DNA of 64,000 bases. Source: CANJBX01 sp035556735 (GTDB lineage Bacteria; Pseudomonadota; Alphaproteobacteria; Rhizobiales; Xanthobacteraceae). A program made the translations under genes and the position numbers. Positions 18,506-26,660 of this stretch are shown piece by piece; the first letter of the stretch is position 1; every line of letters starts with the position of its first letter. The notes under the pieces were generated by a model that made no database searches, had not been told where the DNA came from, and saw nothing but the letters and a program-made list of their open reading frames with translations. The DNA lies in NCBI GenBank assembly GCA_035556735.1, contig DATMFF010000002.1, positions 558,001 to 622,000 on the forward strand, written 5' to 3'.

Positions 18506-19366
18506 TTACGCCGCCGTCACCTTCACGTCCATGCTGCCGACCGTCTCGATCTCGCAATGCATGACGTCGCCGGGCACGACGCGCGAGACGCCCTCGCAGG
18601 TGCCGGTCATGATGATGTCGCCGGGGTGGAGCGCATACCACTGTGACGCCCACGCGATCTGGCGCTTGATGCCCATGATCATGAACTTCGTGTTCGACGC
18701 CTGCCGCACCTCGCCGTTCACCGTGAGGCTGAAGTTGAGGTTGCTCGGGTCGGGAATCTCGTCCGCCGTCACCAGCCATGGGCCGGCGACCGAATAGGTG
18801 TCGATCGACTTGCGGAAGCTGCGGTCCTCCGTGCCGCGGATGACCATGTCGAGCGCGAGGCAGTAGCCCGCGACGTAATCGAGCGCGTCGGCTTCCGCGA
18901 TGTTGTCGGCGTATTTGCCGATCACCACGCCGAGCTCCATCTCGTGGTCGGTGCGGCGCTCGAGGAAGCGCAGCTTCACCGGCTCGCTCGGCCCGATGAG
19001 CGAGCTGTTCGACTTGAGGAACAGGCCCTGCTCCTCGATCGTGCCCTGGTAGCGCCCGGGAAACGCGTCCTTCTGCATCTCGGCTTCCTCGACGTGCTTC
19101 ATGTAGTTGACCGGCACGCCGATGATCTTGGTTGGCGCGGCGACCGGGCAGTGGAAGCGCGCGTCCTTGACCGGGATGCGCTTGGCGCCTGGCGCGAGCC
19201 TGCGGATCTCCTCGCGCACGCGGTCGAGGTTGGCGATGAGCGGATCGCCCTTGGTCGGCGCGGGATAGCGCGGAGCGGGGAGCACGTTGAGCGCGGCGCT
19301 GACGTCGAGCACCTGATCCCGCTCGACAACGCCGAGCCGGGAGTCGTTGAACCAGCAGATCTTCAT
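18506..19366 (-). CDS. Fumarylacetoacetate hydrolase family protein
   Basis: A 286-aa FAH-superfamily enzyme, a fold that covers fumarylpyruvate/acylpyruvate hydrolases, 2-keto-4-pentenoate hydratases and oxaloacetate decarboxylases. The metal triad is recognisable in TDHEMELGVVIG (Glu-x-Glu near 139-141) and LALDMVIRGTEDR (Asp near 168), with the downstream GDIIMTGTCEGVS motif near 250. It is the last gene of a ThDP enzyme - Rieske ferredoxin - FAH operon, which suggests catabolism of an aromatic or keto-acid compound. The specific reaction is not determined. Confidence 0.88.
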   Translation of the reverse strand: MKICWFNDSRLGVVERDQVLDVSAALNVLPAPRYPAPTKGDPLIANLDRVREEIRRLAPGAKRIPVKDARFHCPVAAPTKIIGVPVNYMKHVEEAEMQKDAFPGRYQGTIEEQGLFLKSNSSLIGPSEPVKLRFLERRTDHEMELGVVIGKYADNIAEADALDYVAGYCLALDMVIRGTEDRSFRKSIDTYSVAGPWLVTADEIPDPSNLNFSLTVNGEVRQASNTKFMIMGIKRQIAWASQWYALHPGDIIMTGTCEGVSRVVPGDVMHCEIETVGSMDVKVTAA

Positions 19367-19397
19367 TGACGCGGACCTCGTGAGGGAGCGGGACGCC

Positions 19398-19718
19398 TCA
19401 GGCGACGTTGACTTCGATGGCGTCGCCGACGACGCGCACCGGATAGGTCTTGATGTCTTCCGAGATCGGCGCGCCCTGGCCTTCGCCGGTCTTCACGTTG
19501 AAGCAGCCGCCGTGCAGCGGACACTCGATGATGTCGCCGTCGAGGAAGCCGTCGGTGAGCAGCGCGAAGGCGTGCGTGCAGATGTTGTCGGTGGCGTAGA
19601 TCTCGCCGTCCACGCTGTAGATGGCGATCTGACGGTCGCCCACCTCGATGCCCATCATGGCACCGTCCGACAGGTCGGCGCGCGCGGCGACCGCGACCCA
19701 CTTTTCCTCGTTCGACAT
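19398..19718 (-). CDS. Rieske [2Fe-2S] ferredoxin
   Basis: A 106-aa Rieske ferredoxin of the NirD/BphF type. The cluster motifs CTHAFALL near 46 and CPLHGGCF near 65 are complete (Cys-x-His and Cys-x2-His). The ATG at 19718 is preceded by AAGGGGAT. Such proteins deliver electrons to ring-hydroxylating or other oxygenases, but no oxygenase gene is adjacent. It lies between the ThDP enzyme (153 bp) and the FAH gene (31 bp) on the same strand. Confidence 0.93.
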   Translation of the reverse strand: MSNEEKWVAVAARADLSDGAMMGIEVGDRQIAIYSVDGEIYATDNICTHAFALLTDGFLDGDIIECPLHGGCFNVKTGEGQGAPISEDIKTYPVRVVGDAIEVNVA

Positions 19719-19871
19719 CGCATCCCCTTCACGGCTGGAGCACGCCGGACCCGCGGGCCGGCGCGCGGCTATTGCGTACAAAGTCGCCGCCGCCGATGCA
19801 ATGCTTTGATGCTTTCGGATATGCATCCGCCGCGTTCGCGCGGCGGATGTCGTGTGTCGGCCTTGGCCGGG

Positions 19872-21575
19872 TCAGCGGCCGGTCTGCATCGAGACGTTGA
19901 GCAGGGCCTGCGTGCCCGAGCGGACCTTGTCGAGCGAGCGCTTGAGCGCCGGCTCGAGATCGGCGGGGCCTTCGACCTTCTCGCCGTAGCCGCCGCAGGA
20001 TTCCGCGACCTTCTCGAAGTCGGGCGAGGGGTTGAGGTCCTGCACGGGCATCACGTTGGCCTTGGCGGCGGCGCCGTCGGGATAGACGGCGAGCGTCGAC
20101 ATCTTCACCGCCAGCCACTGGTGGTTGTTGGCGACGACGGTCAGCGTCGGCAGGTTCTCGGCGCGCGAGACGAAGTGGTAGGGCACCGGGTTGCCGAACA
20201 TGTAGGAGCCGTCGCCGATGCAGGCGATCACCTCGCGCTCCGGCGCCGCCAGCTTGGCGCCGAGCGCCGAGCCGATGCCGGCGCCGAGGCCGCCGGCGAG
20301 GCCGGTGCCGATCAGGCTGAGCGGCTCGGTGAGGTCGAGCCGCGCCGCCGACGTGCCGAGCTCGTTGACGATCACCGCGTCCTTCGCCTTCGCCTTGTTG
20401 AGGCAGTAGGCGAGCCAGGCCGGATGGATCGGCATCTGGTCCTTGACGGAGTGCGCGAACTTCTCGCGCTTGTCGAACATCTCCTCGCGCGCCTTCGCCG
20501 CCGCCTTGCGCCGGCCATCGAGCGCGCCGTTCGTCTTGCCCTTGAGCGCGCCGCCGAGCGCCGCGTGCAGCATCTCGAGGCCGGCGACAGGATCGCCCGT
20601 GACCAGCAGGTCGGTCTCGTACTCGCGGAACGGATGGCGGCTCACGAGCGGATCGACGCTCATGTGGATCACCTTCGCGCTCGCCTTGGGCTTGGTCAGC
20701 TTGGGCATCCACGGCACGCCCGAGTTGATCACCAGGATCACGTCGGCCTCGCCGAGGTGCGCGCCGGTCTCGAACCCGAGATGCATCGGATGATCCGTCG
20801 GCAGGTTGAGGTCGGTCGCGAACGGCTGCACCACGGGGATGGCGAAGTCGCCCGCCACCTTGGCGAGCGCCGCCACCGCCTGCGCAGTGCGCCCCAGCGC
20901 GGCGGTGACGATCAGCGGATGGTCCGCCTTCGCCAGCATCTGCGCCGCCTCTTCGATCGCGCGCTGCGAGGGGGTAGGCGGCTCGCTGCCGAGCCGGCGC
21001 ACGGTCTCGCGCCGCATCGCCGGTGCAGGGTCGGCCAGCACCTCGCGCGGCAGGCACATATAGACCGGGCCGCGCGGCTCGCTCATGGCGATGTCGAGCG
21101 CGCGGTCGACGAGGGCGCCGGGCGGCTGGCCCGCGCGCATCTCGTAATCCCATTTGACGAACTCGCGCACCATGCCGCCCTGGTCGAACGACTCCTGGCC
21201 CCAGTGGATCGCACCGTTGCGCGAAGCCGCATGGCCCGTCTCGGTGATCGGCGTGCGTCCGGCGCACAGCAGCACCGGCACGTTGTCGCGCGCCATGTTC
21301 ATCAGGCCGCAGATGGTGTTGGCCGTGCCCACCGTGACGTGGACCATCACCGCCGCCGGCTTGCCCGCCATGCGGTAGTAGCCGTTGGCCATGGCCATCG
21401 CGAGGTTCTCGTGCGGCACCGTGACGAAGCGCGGGAACTTCTTGTTCTTGCGCGCCAGCGCCTCGATGATCGGCGCGAAGTCGGTTCCCGCGTTGGCGAA
21501 CACGTATTCCACGCCGCGCTCGGCCATGCGCGCGAGAAAGGCTTCAGCGGCCATGTCTGTCTTGGTGTCGGTCAC
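19872..21575 (-). CDS. Thiamine diphosphate-dependent enzyme (acetolactate synthase/benzoylformate decarboxylase-like)
   Basis: A 567-aa three-domain ThDP enzyme. The N-terminal PYR domain has TVPHENLAMAMANGYYR with the activating Glu near 55, the middle domain spans about 195-330, and the C-terminal PP domain has the cofactor motif GDGSYMFGNPVPYH ending in NNHQW near 445-475. It lacks clear signatures of true acetolactate synthase and is closest in character to the broadly annotated thiamine-requiring enzymes of catabolic clusters. Start is GTG at 21575, or ATG at 21554. It heads the operon with the Rieske and FAH genes. Confidence 0.87.
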   Translation of the reverse strand: MTDTKTDMAAEAFLARMAERGVEYVFANAGTDFAPIIEALARKNKKFPRFVTVPHENLAMAMANGYYRMAGKPAAVMVHVTVGTANTICGLMNMARDNVPVLLCAGRTPITETGHAASRNGAIHWGQESFDQGGMVREFVKWDYEMRAGQPPGALVDRALDIAMSEPRGPVYMCLPREVLADPAPAMRRETVRRLGSEPPTPSQRAIEEAAQMLAKADHPLIVTAALGRTAQAVAALAKVAGDFAIPVVQPFATDLNLPTDHPMHLGFETGAHLGEADVILVINSGVPWMPKLTKPKASAKVIHMSVDPLVSRHPFREYETDLLVTGDPVAGLEMLHAALGGALKGKTNGALDGRRKAAAKAREEMFDKREKFAHSVKDQMPIHPAWLAYCLNKAKAKDAVIVNELGTSAARLDLTEPLSLIGTGLAGGLGAGIGSALGAKLAAPEREVIACIGDGSYMFGNPVPYHFVSRAENLPTLTVVANNHQWLAVKMSTLAVYPDGAAAKANVMPVQDLNPSPDFEKVAESCGGYGEKVEGPADLEPALKRSLDKVRSGTQALLNVSMQTGR

Positions 21576-21714
21576 GGTTACCTTCCATTATCCTTGGGCA
21601 AAGCCGTTTATCTTGGGCGAGCGCCGTCCGCAGGTGGGGGGCCGGGCTGGAATAGCGCAAAGGAGCCGTCCGGTCGAGGCATCCGGCCGGATGGAGGATA
21701 TGCGCCAAATCCCG

Positions 21715-22899
21715 TCAGTGCGGGCGGATGGTGATCCGCGACGCCGGTACGATCATCAGAAACGCGCACAGGCCGATGGGCACGAAGGCCGCGGCGGGCA
21801 CGCCGGTGAGGTCCCAGGCGAGGCCGCTCAGGATGGGCGTGACCACCGCGCAGGAATAGCTGATCGTGAACATCGCGGCCGCGGTGCGGTGCACGTCGTG
21901 CGGCGGGCTCAGCAGCGGGGGCAGGACCAGCATCAGCACGAGCACCGCCGCGGCCGAGAAGCCGAGCAGGCCGGCCCCCGCGATGACCACGAGGCTGTTG
22001 CCGAGCACGATGGCGAGCACGGCCGCGAGGCAGAGCACGCCGCACGCGAGATAGGGCCAGCGCCGGCGTTCGAGCCCGCTCGCCACCATCAGCAGCAGGA
22101 TGGAGGCGGGGAGCTGTCCGACGTTGAGCGAGGTCAGCGCCGCGCTGATGTCGGCGTCGCGCCCGGTCTCGTGCAGGTAGCGCGGCATGAAGAAGTTGAC
22201 CGAGAAATACATCGCGTTGACGCTGCCGAGCATGGCGCCGAGCTGCCAGATCAGCGGGCTGCGCCAGTTCGGCCACCACAGCCGCGGCGGCGCCGCCGCG
22301 TCCGCCGCCGGGTTGACCGGACGCGGGGCGAGCGGCCAGATCACCAGCGCGATGAGCGCGCAGAGCGCGCCCCACACGACGAAGCTCCAGCGCCAGCTGT
22401 CGCCCATCAGCGGCATCACCAGCGGCAGCGTGAGCGCGACGGGCAGGATCTCGCCGACGAGCAGGCCGTTTGTATAGACCGCGGTGGCGAAGCCGATGCG
22501 GTTCGGCAGCCAGGCGCGCACCAGCGGCGGCATCGCCGGCTGCATCACCGCGACCCCGAAGCCGGTGAGCACCGTTGCGGCGAACAGCAGTGCGACGTTG
22601 GGCGCCGCGCCGCGCAGGGCCGAGCCGGCGGCGGTGGCGAGCAGTCCAATGATGAGCGCGCTGAGCGCGCCGAAGCGTGCGATCAGCAGCGAGCCCGGCA
22701 CGGCCGCCAGCGCGAACAGCAGCGCCGGCAATCCCGACAGGATGCCGACCTCGGTCTCGGTCATGGCGAGGTCCGCATGCACGAGCGAGATCACGGGCGG
22801 CGGCGCGAGGATGGTGAGGCGCAGCCCGATGCCGGCCAGCCACAGCAGCGTCAGAGAGAGGACGACGTGGCGCGCGGAGATCGCTGAGGTCATGTGCAT
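21715..22899 (-). CDS. MFS transporter (CynX/NimT-like)
   Basis: A 394-aa major facilitator with twelve predicted membrane helices. The loop 2-3 motif is visible as GSLLIARFGALSALIIG near 69, and the overall pattern (RLTILAPPPVISLVHADLAMTETEVGILSGLP near 27-58) resembles the CynX/NimT cyanate/nitroimidazole branch. ATG at 22899 or 22893. It follows the ModA-like gene on the same strand by about 60 bp, so they are likely cotranscribed. Substrate unknown. Confidence 0.85.
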   Translation of the reverse strand: MHMTSAISARHVVLSLTLLWLAGIGLRLTILAPPPVISLVHADLAMTETEVGILSGLPALLFALAAVPGSLLIARFGALSALIIGLLATAAGSALRGAAPNVALLFAATVLTGFGVAVMQPAMPPLVRAWLPNRIGFATAVYTNGLLVGEILPVALTLPLVMPLMGDSWRWSFVVWGALCALIALVIWPLAPRPVNPAADAAAPPRLWWPNWRSPLIWQLGAMLGSVNAMYFSVNFFMPRYLHETGRDADISAALTSLNVGQLPASILLLMVASGLERRRWPYLACGVLCLAAVLAIVLGNSLVVIAGAGLLGFSAAAVLVLMLVLPPLLSPPHDVHRTAAAMFTISYSCAVVTPILSGLAWDLTGVPAAAFVPIGLCAFLMIVPASRITIRPH

Positions 22900-22961
22900 G
22901 GACGGCGTCGATCGGATCGGGGCTGCGTGCTTGGCATCGGCGTGGGGTTCGCGCAAGCCCG

Positions 22962-23669
22962 TCAGGCCGGCTCGAGGCCCTTGGCGCGCAGCACGGACGC
23001 ATGCCCTTCGGACCTGAGGGAAGCGACCAGCGCCTCGACGGCGGCGCGGTGGCGCGTCGATGCGCCGATGCCAGCCGAGAACATCGTGACCTTCTGCAAA
23101 TCTCCCGGCAGCGGACCGACGATGTCGAGGCCGTCGACCGGCATCAGTTCGCTGATCTGCTGGATCGCGATCTCGACCTCGCCATTGGCGCAGGCCTGTC
23201 CCGCATAGCCGTCGTAGACGTGGATCTTGTCGGCAAGCTCCTCGGCGAGCCCGAGCCGGTCGATCAGGCTCGCCATGTGCACGCCGCTGGCGCCCAGGCG
23301 CGAGCGCGCGATCGACTTCGCGCTCTTGAGCGTGCGCACGAAGGCTTCCGGCGTGGCGATGTCCGGCCGCGGCGCGCCCTGCCGCACCGCAACGCCGATG
23401 AAGGACTTGGCGACGTCGATGCGGCGGCCGGCGAGCCGGCCCTGCGCGATCAGCGCGTCGACGGCCTCGTCGGTCAGGATCGCGAGGTCGGGCACGTCGC
23501 CGCCGGCAATGCGGTCGGTGAATTTCTTGGTCGAGCCGAAGTCCGCGGCGAAGTCCGCGCCGCTCGTCGCGCGCAGGTCGTCGTCGAGCGCTGCGAACAC
23601 GCTCTTGAGGCCGTTGGTGCAGAGGATTCGAACGGTCGTTCCGGCGGCGGAATCCATGGGCGGTTCCAT
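22962..23669 (-). CDS. ModA-like substrate-binding domain protein, cytoplasmic
   Basis: A protein of about 235 aa resembling the molybdate-type (SBP_bac_11) fold, with VRILCTNGLKSVFAAL near the N-terminus, DLAILTDEAVDALIAQG near 55-75 and an internal GEVEIAIQQISELMPVDGLDIVGPLP stretch. There is no signal peptide, so it probably stays in the cytoplasm. An in-frame ATG at 23708 would add 13 residues and overlap the promoter region; 23669 and 23657 are more plausible starts. It is divergent from the malonate TRAP operon and upstream of the MFS gene. Role unknown. Confidence 0.75.
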   Translation of the reverse strand: MEPPMDSAAGTTVRILCTNGLKSVFAALDDDLRATSGADFAADFGSTKKFTDRIAGGDVPDLAILTDEAVDALIAQGRLAGRRIDVAKSFIGVAVRQGAPRPDIATPEAFVRTLKSAKSIARSRLGASGVHMASLIDRLGLAEELADKIHVYDGYAGQACANGEVEIAIQQISELMPVDGLDIVGPLPGDLQKVTMFSAGIGASTRHRAAVEALVASLRSEGHASVLRAKGLEPA

Positions 23670-23670
23670 A

Positions 23671-23687
23671 ATTGTTTTTTTGACAAT
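23671..23687. promoter_or_regulatory. Inverted repeat in the malonate operon control region
   Basis: ATTGT (23671-23675) and ACAAT (23683-23687) flank a T-run, and a TTGACA lies at 23680-23685 pointing toward the TRAP operon. This AT-rich patch sits between the divergent ModA-like and dctP genes. The arms recall the ATTGTATACAAT site recalled for the GntR malonate repressor MdcY, but with a longer spacer. No regulator gene is adjacent. Confidence 0.4.
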
Positions 23688-23746
23688 AGCAGCAATCTGC
23701 CGTTCCATGTCGCGACAAAATCAGACCCTTGAGGGAGGAAAAGACC

Positions 23747-24736
23747 ATGAAATTCCGCGCGATTCTTGCAGGTGCGGCGGTCCTTGCGCTGTCCGGCGCC
23801 GCCCAGGCCCAGGTCGTCCTGAAGGCCTCGCACCAGTTCCCCGGCGGCAAGGGCGACGCGCGCGACGAGATGGTGCAGATCATTGCCCGCGAGGCCAAGG
23901 CCGCGAACGTCGGCCTGGAGATCCAGGTCTATCCCGGCGCCTCGCTGTTCAAGCCGAACGACCAGTGGAACGCCATGGTCAACGGCCAGCTCGACATCTC
24001 GTCGTTCCCGCTCGACTACGCGAGCGGCAAGGTCCCCGCCTTCAGCGCAACGCTGATGCCCGGCCTCGTGCGCAACCATGATCGTGCGCAGCGGCTCAAC
24101 GCCTCGCCGTTCATGCAGGACATCAAGAGCAAGATCGAGAAGGCGGGCGTGGTCGTGCTTGCCGACGCCTGGCTTGCCGGCGCGATGGCCTCCAAGAAGG
24201 GCTGCATCCGCAAGCCCGACGACGTGAAGGGTATCAAGATTCGCTCGGCGGGGCCGACCTTCGCGGCCATGTGGCAGAAGGCCGGCGCGTCGATCGTGAA
24301 CATCCCCAGTAACGAAGTCTACAACGCGCTGCAGACGGGCGTCGCCGAGGCGACCGACACCAGCACCGGCAGCTTCGTGTCGTTCCGCATCTACGAGCAG
24401 GTCAAGTGCATCACCGCGCCGGGCGACAACGCGCTGTGGTTCATGTACGAGCCGGTTCTGATGTCGAAGCGCAGCTTCGACAAGCTCAACAAGCAACAGC
24501 AGGACGCGCTGCGCGCCGCCAGCAAGAAGTCCGAGGAGTTCTTCAACAAGGCCACCAAGGGCCTGGACGACAAGATGGTGGATACCTTCAAGAAGAACAA
24601 CGTCGAGGTCGCCACGCTCACGCCCGCCGAGTACGACGCCTGGATCAAGATCGCGCAGGAGAGCTCGTACAAGCAGTTCGCGAGCGAGGTTTCCGACGGC
24701 AAGAAGCTGATCGACGCGGCGCTCGCCGTGAAGTGA
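23747..24736 (+). CDS. TRAP transporter substrate-binding protein (DctP family), probably for malonate
   Basis: A 329-aa periplasmic TRAP binding protein. The signal peptide is MKFRAILAGAAVLALSGAAQA; the ATG at 23747 follows a GGGAGGAAA Shine-Dalgarno. The mature protein shows the DctP pattern LKASHQFPGG, AMVNGQLDISSFPLDY near 70, IKIRSAGPTFAAMWQKAGA near 163 (with the conserved Arg that binds the ligand carboxylate), and PSNEVYNALQTGVAEATD. Coupling of this operon to malonyl-CoA decarboxylase points to malonate, as in the MatPQM system of Sinorhizobium meliloti. The ligand is inference. Confidence 0.9.
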   Translation: MKFRAILAGAAVLALSGAAQAQVVLKASHQFPGGKGDARDEMVQIIAREAKAANVGLEIQVYPGASLFKPNDQWNAMVNGQLDISSFPLDYASGKVPAFSATLMPGLVRNHDRAQRLNASPFMQDIKSKIEKAGVVVLADAWLAGAMASKKGCIRKPDDVKGIKIRSAGPTFAAMWQKAGASIVNIPSNEVYNALQTGVAEATDTSTGSFVSFRIYEQVKCITAPGDNALWFMYEPVLMSKRSFDKLNKQQQDALRAASKKSEEFFNKATKGLDDKMVDTFKKNNVEVATLTPAEYDAWIKIAQESSYKQFASEVSDGKKLIDAALAVK

Positions 24737-24792
24737 GCGCGTGACGGCCGGCCGGCGCGGGAGCGCCGGCCGTTCCCCGACAGAAGGTTTTC

Positions 24793-25335
24793 ATGGACAT
24801 TTTCATTCGAGCGGTGAGGGCGCTGTCGCTGGCCAGCGGCGTCGTCGCGGCCGGCTTGATCGCGCTCGCGGTCGTCGTCGTCTGCCAGATGGTGTTCATC
24901 CGCTACGTGCTCAACGAGACGACGATCTGGCAGACCGACTTCGTCACCTTCAGCCTCGTCGCGGCCACCTTCATCGGCGGTCCCTACGTGCTGATGACCA
25001 AGGGCCACGTCAACGTCGACGTGCTTCCGATCTATGCCGGCCCGCGGGCGCGCTGGTGGCTGGCGCTCGCCGCGATCCTCATATCGCTCGCCTTCGCGCT
25101 GGTGATGACGATCCTGACCGCGCAGTTCTGGCACGAGGCCTGGGAGAACAACTGGCGCTCGGAATCCATGTGGCGCGCGCGCATGTGGATCCCCTACGCT
25201 TCGATGCCGGTGGGCCTCGGCCTGCTCGCGTTGCAATACATCGCCGACCTGATCGAGCTCGTCACTGGGCGTGAGCCGCCGTTCGGCATCACGTCGCAGA
25301 CGCCCATGCCGGCCGTGAAGGAAGCCGGCATATGA
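24793..25335 (+). CDS. TRAP transporter small permease (DctQ family)
   Basis: A 180-aa protein with four predicted membrane helices and the DctQ hallmark RYVLNETTIWQTDFVTF near 36-52. It stabilises and couples the binding protein to the large permease. It is preceded by GAAGG, and its TGA overlaps the ATG of the large-permease gene. Confidence 0.93.
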   Translation: MDIFIRAVRALSLASGVVAAGLIALAVVVVCQMVFIRYVLNETTIWQTDFVTFSLVAATFIGGPYVLMTKGHVNVDVLPIYAGPRARWWLALAAILISLAFALVMTILTAQFWHEAWENNWRSESMWRARMWIPYASMPVGLGLLALQYIADLIELVTGREPPFGITSQTPMPAVKEAGI

Positions 25336-26660
25336 GCCCGACCACTCAGGGCATCCTCGTCCTTCTCGCCACGATCGCCATCTTCTTGACCGGCGCGCCG
25401 GTCGCGTTCGGGCTCGGTTTCGTCGGCATCGCCTTCCTCGTGCTGTTCCAGGGCCCCGACTCGCTGCGCGTCGCGGCCGAGACGCTTTATTCGGGGCTGC
25501 ACGATTTCACGCTGGTGTCGATCCCGATGTTCATCATGATGGGCGCGGCGATCGGCTCCTCGCCCGCCGGGCGCGACCTCTACATCGCGCTCGACCGCTG
25601 GCTCTATCGCGTGCCGGGCGGCCTCGTCGTCTCGAACCTCGGTGCCTGCGCGCTGTTTTCGGCGCTCACCGGGTCGTCGCCCGCGACCTGCGCCGCCATC
25701 GGCAAGATGGGCATCCCCGAGATGCGCAACCGCGGCTATCCCGACGAGGTGGCGACCGGCTCGATCTGCGCGGGCGGCACGCTCGGGATCCTGATCCCGC
25801 CGTCGATCACGTTCATCCTCTATGGCATCGCGACCGAAACCTCGATCGGGCGGCTGTTCCTCGCCGGCGTCTTCCCGGGCCTGCTGCTCACAGGCCTCTT
25901 CATGCTGTGGACGATCCTCTACCTGTGGCGGCAAGGCTTTCGCGCCTATGCGGCGGACTTCCGCTACAGCTGGAAGGAAAAGTTCCTCAGCATTCCCAAA
26001 GTCGCGCCGTTCATCATCATCGTCGTCGGCATCATGTACGTGCTGTACGGCGGGATCGCGACGCCTTCGGAGGCGGCGGGCGTGGGCGCCGCGATGTGCG
26101 TGCTCCTCGCGGCGCTGATCTACCGCATGTGGAAGCCGCGCGCCTGGTGGGAGATCCTGCGTTCGACGACGCGCGAGTCGGTGATGATCCTGATGATCAT
26201 CGCGACCGCGGTGCTGTTCAGCTATATGCTGACGTCGCTCTACATTACCCAGACCCTGGCCCAGGCCATCGCGGACGCGCAGGTCAATCCCTGGCTCCTG
26301 ATGGGGATGATTAACGTCTTTCTGCTAGTGTGCGGCTGCTTCATCCCCCCTGCGGGGATCATCCTGATGACCGCGCCGATCCTGCTGCCCATTATTACGG
26401 CAGCCGGGTTCGATCCGGTCTGGTTCGGGGTGATCGTGACGATCAACCTGGAGATTGGGCTGATCACGCCGCCGGTGGGACTCAATCTCTTCGTCGTAAA
26501 CGCGATCGCGCCCGACGTGCCCACCAAGACTGTACTTTGGGGATCGGTGCCCTACGTAATCTGCATGATACTCGCGATTGTTATCTTGAGTATCTTTCCG
26601 GAAATTGCCACTTGGCTGCCGGACTATCTGATGGGACCGGCGGTCGGACCAGGGAAATGA
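25332..26660 (+). CDS. TRAP transporter large permease (DctM family)
   Basis: A 442-aa sodium-coupled transport subunit with about twelve helices. It has DctM signatures such as ALTGSSPATCAAIGKMGIPEM near 115, GGTLGILIPPSITFILYG near 152, and NLEIGLITPPVGLNLFVVN near 374. It overlaps dctQ (ATGA) and the downstream malonyl-CoA decarboxylase gene (ATGA), which ties uptake and catabolism into one translationally coupled operon. Confidence 0.94.
   Translation: MSPTTQGILVLLATIAIFLTGAPVAFGLGFVGIAFLVLFQGPDSLRVAAETLYSGLHDFTLVSIPMFIMMGAAIGSSPAGRDLYIALDRWLYRVPGGLVVSNLGACALFSALTGSSPATCAAIGKMGIPEMRNRGYPDEVATGSICAGGTLGILIPPSITFILYGIATETSIGRLFLAGVFPGLLLTGLFMLWTILYLWRQGFRAYAADFRYSWKEKFLSIPKVAPFIIIVVGIMYVLYGGIATPSEAAGVGAAMCVLLAALIYRMWKPRAWWEILRSTTRESVMILMIIATAVLFSYMLTSLYITQTLAQAIADAQVNPWLLMGMINVFLLVCGCFIPPAGIILMTAPILLPIITAAGFDPVWFGVIVTINLEIGLITPPVGLNLFVVNAIAPDVPTKTVLWGSVPYVICMILAIVILSIFPEIATWLPDYLMGPAVGPGK

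Noticed and set aside
19347..21734. 795-aa open frame on the plus strand
   Set aside because: Antisense to the ThDP enzyme, Rieske and FAH genes; low-complexity composition.
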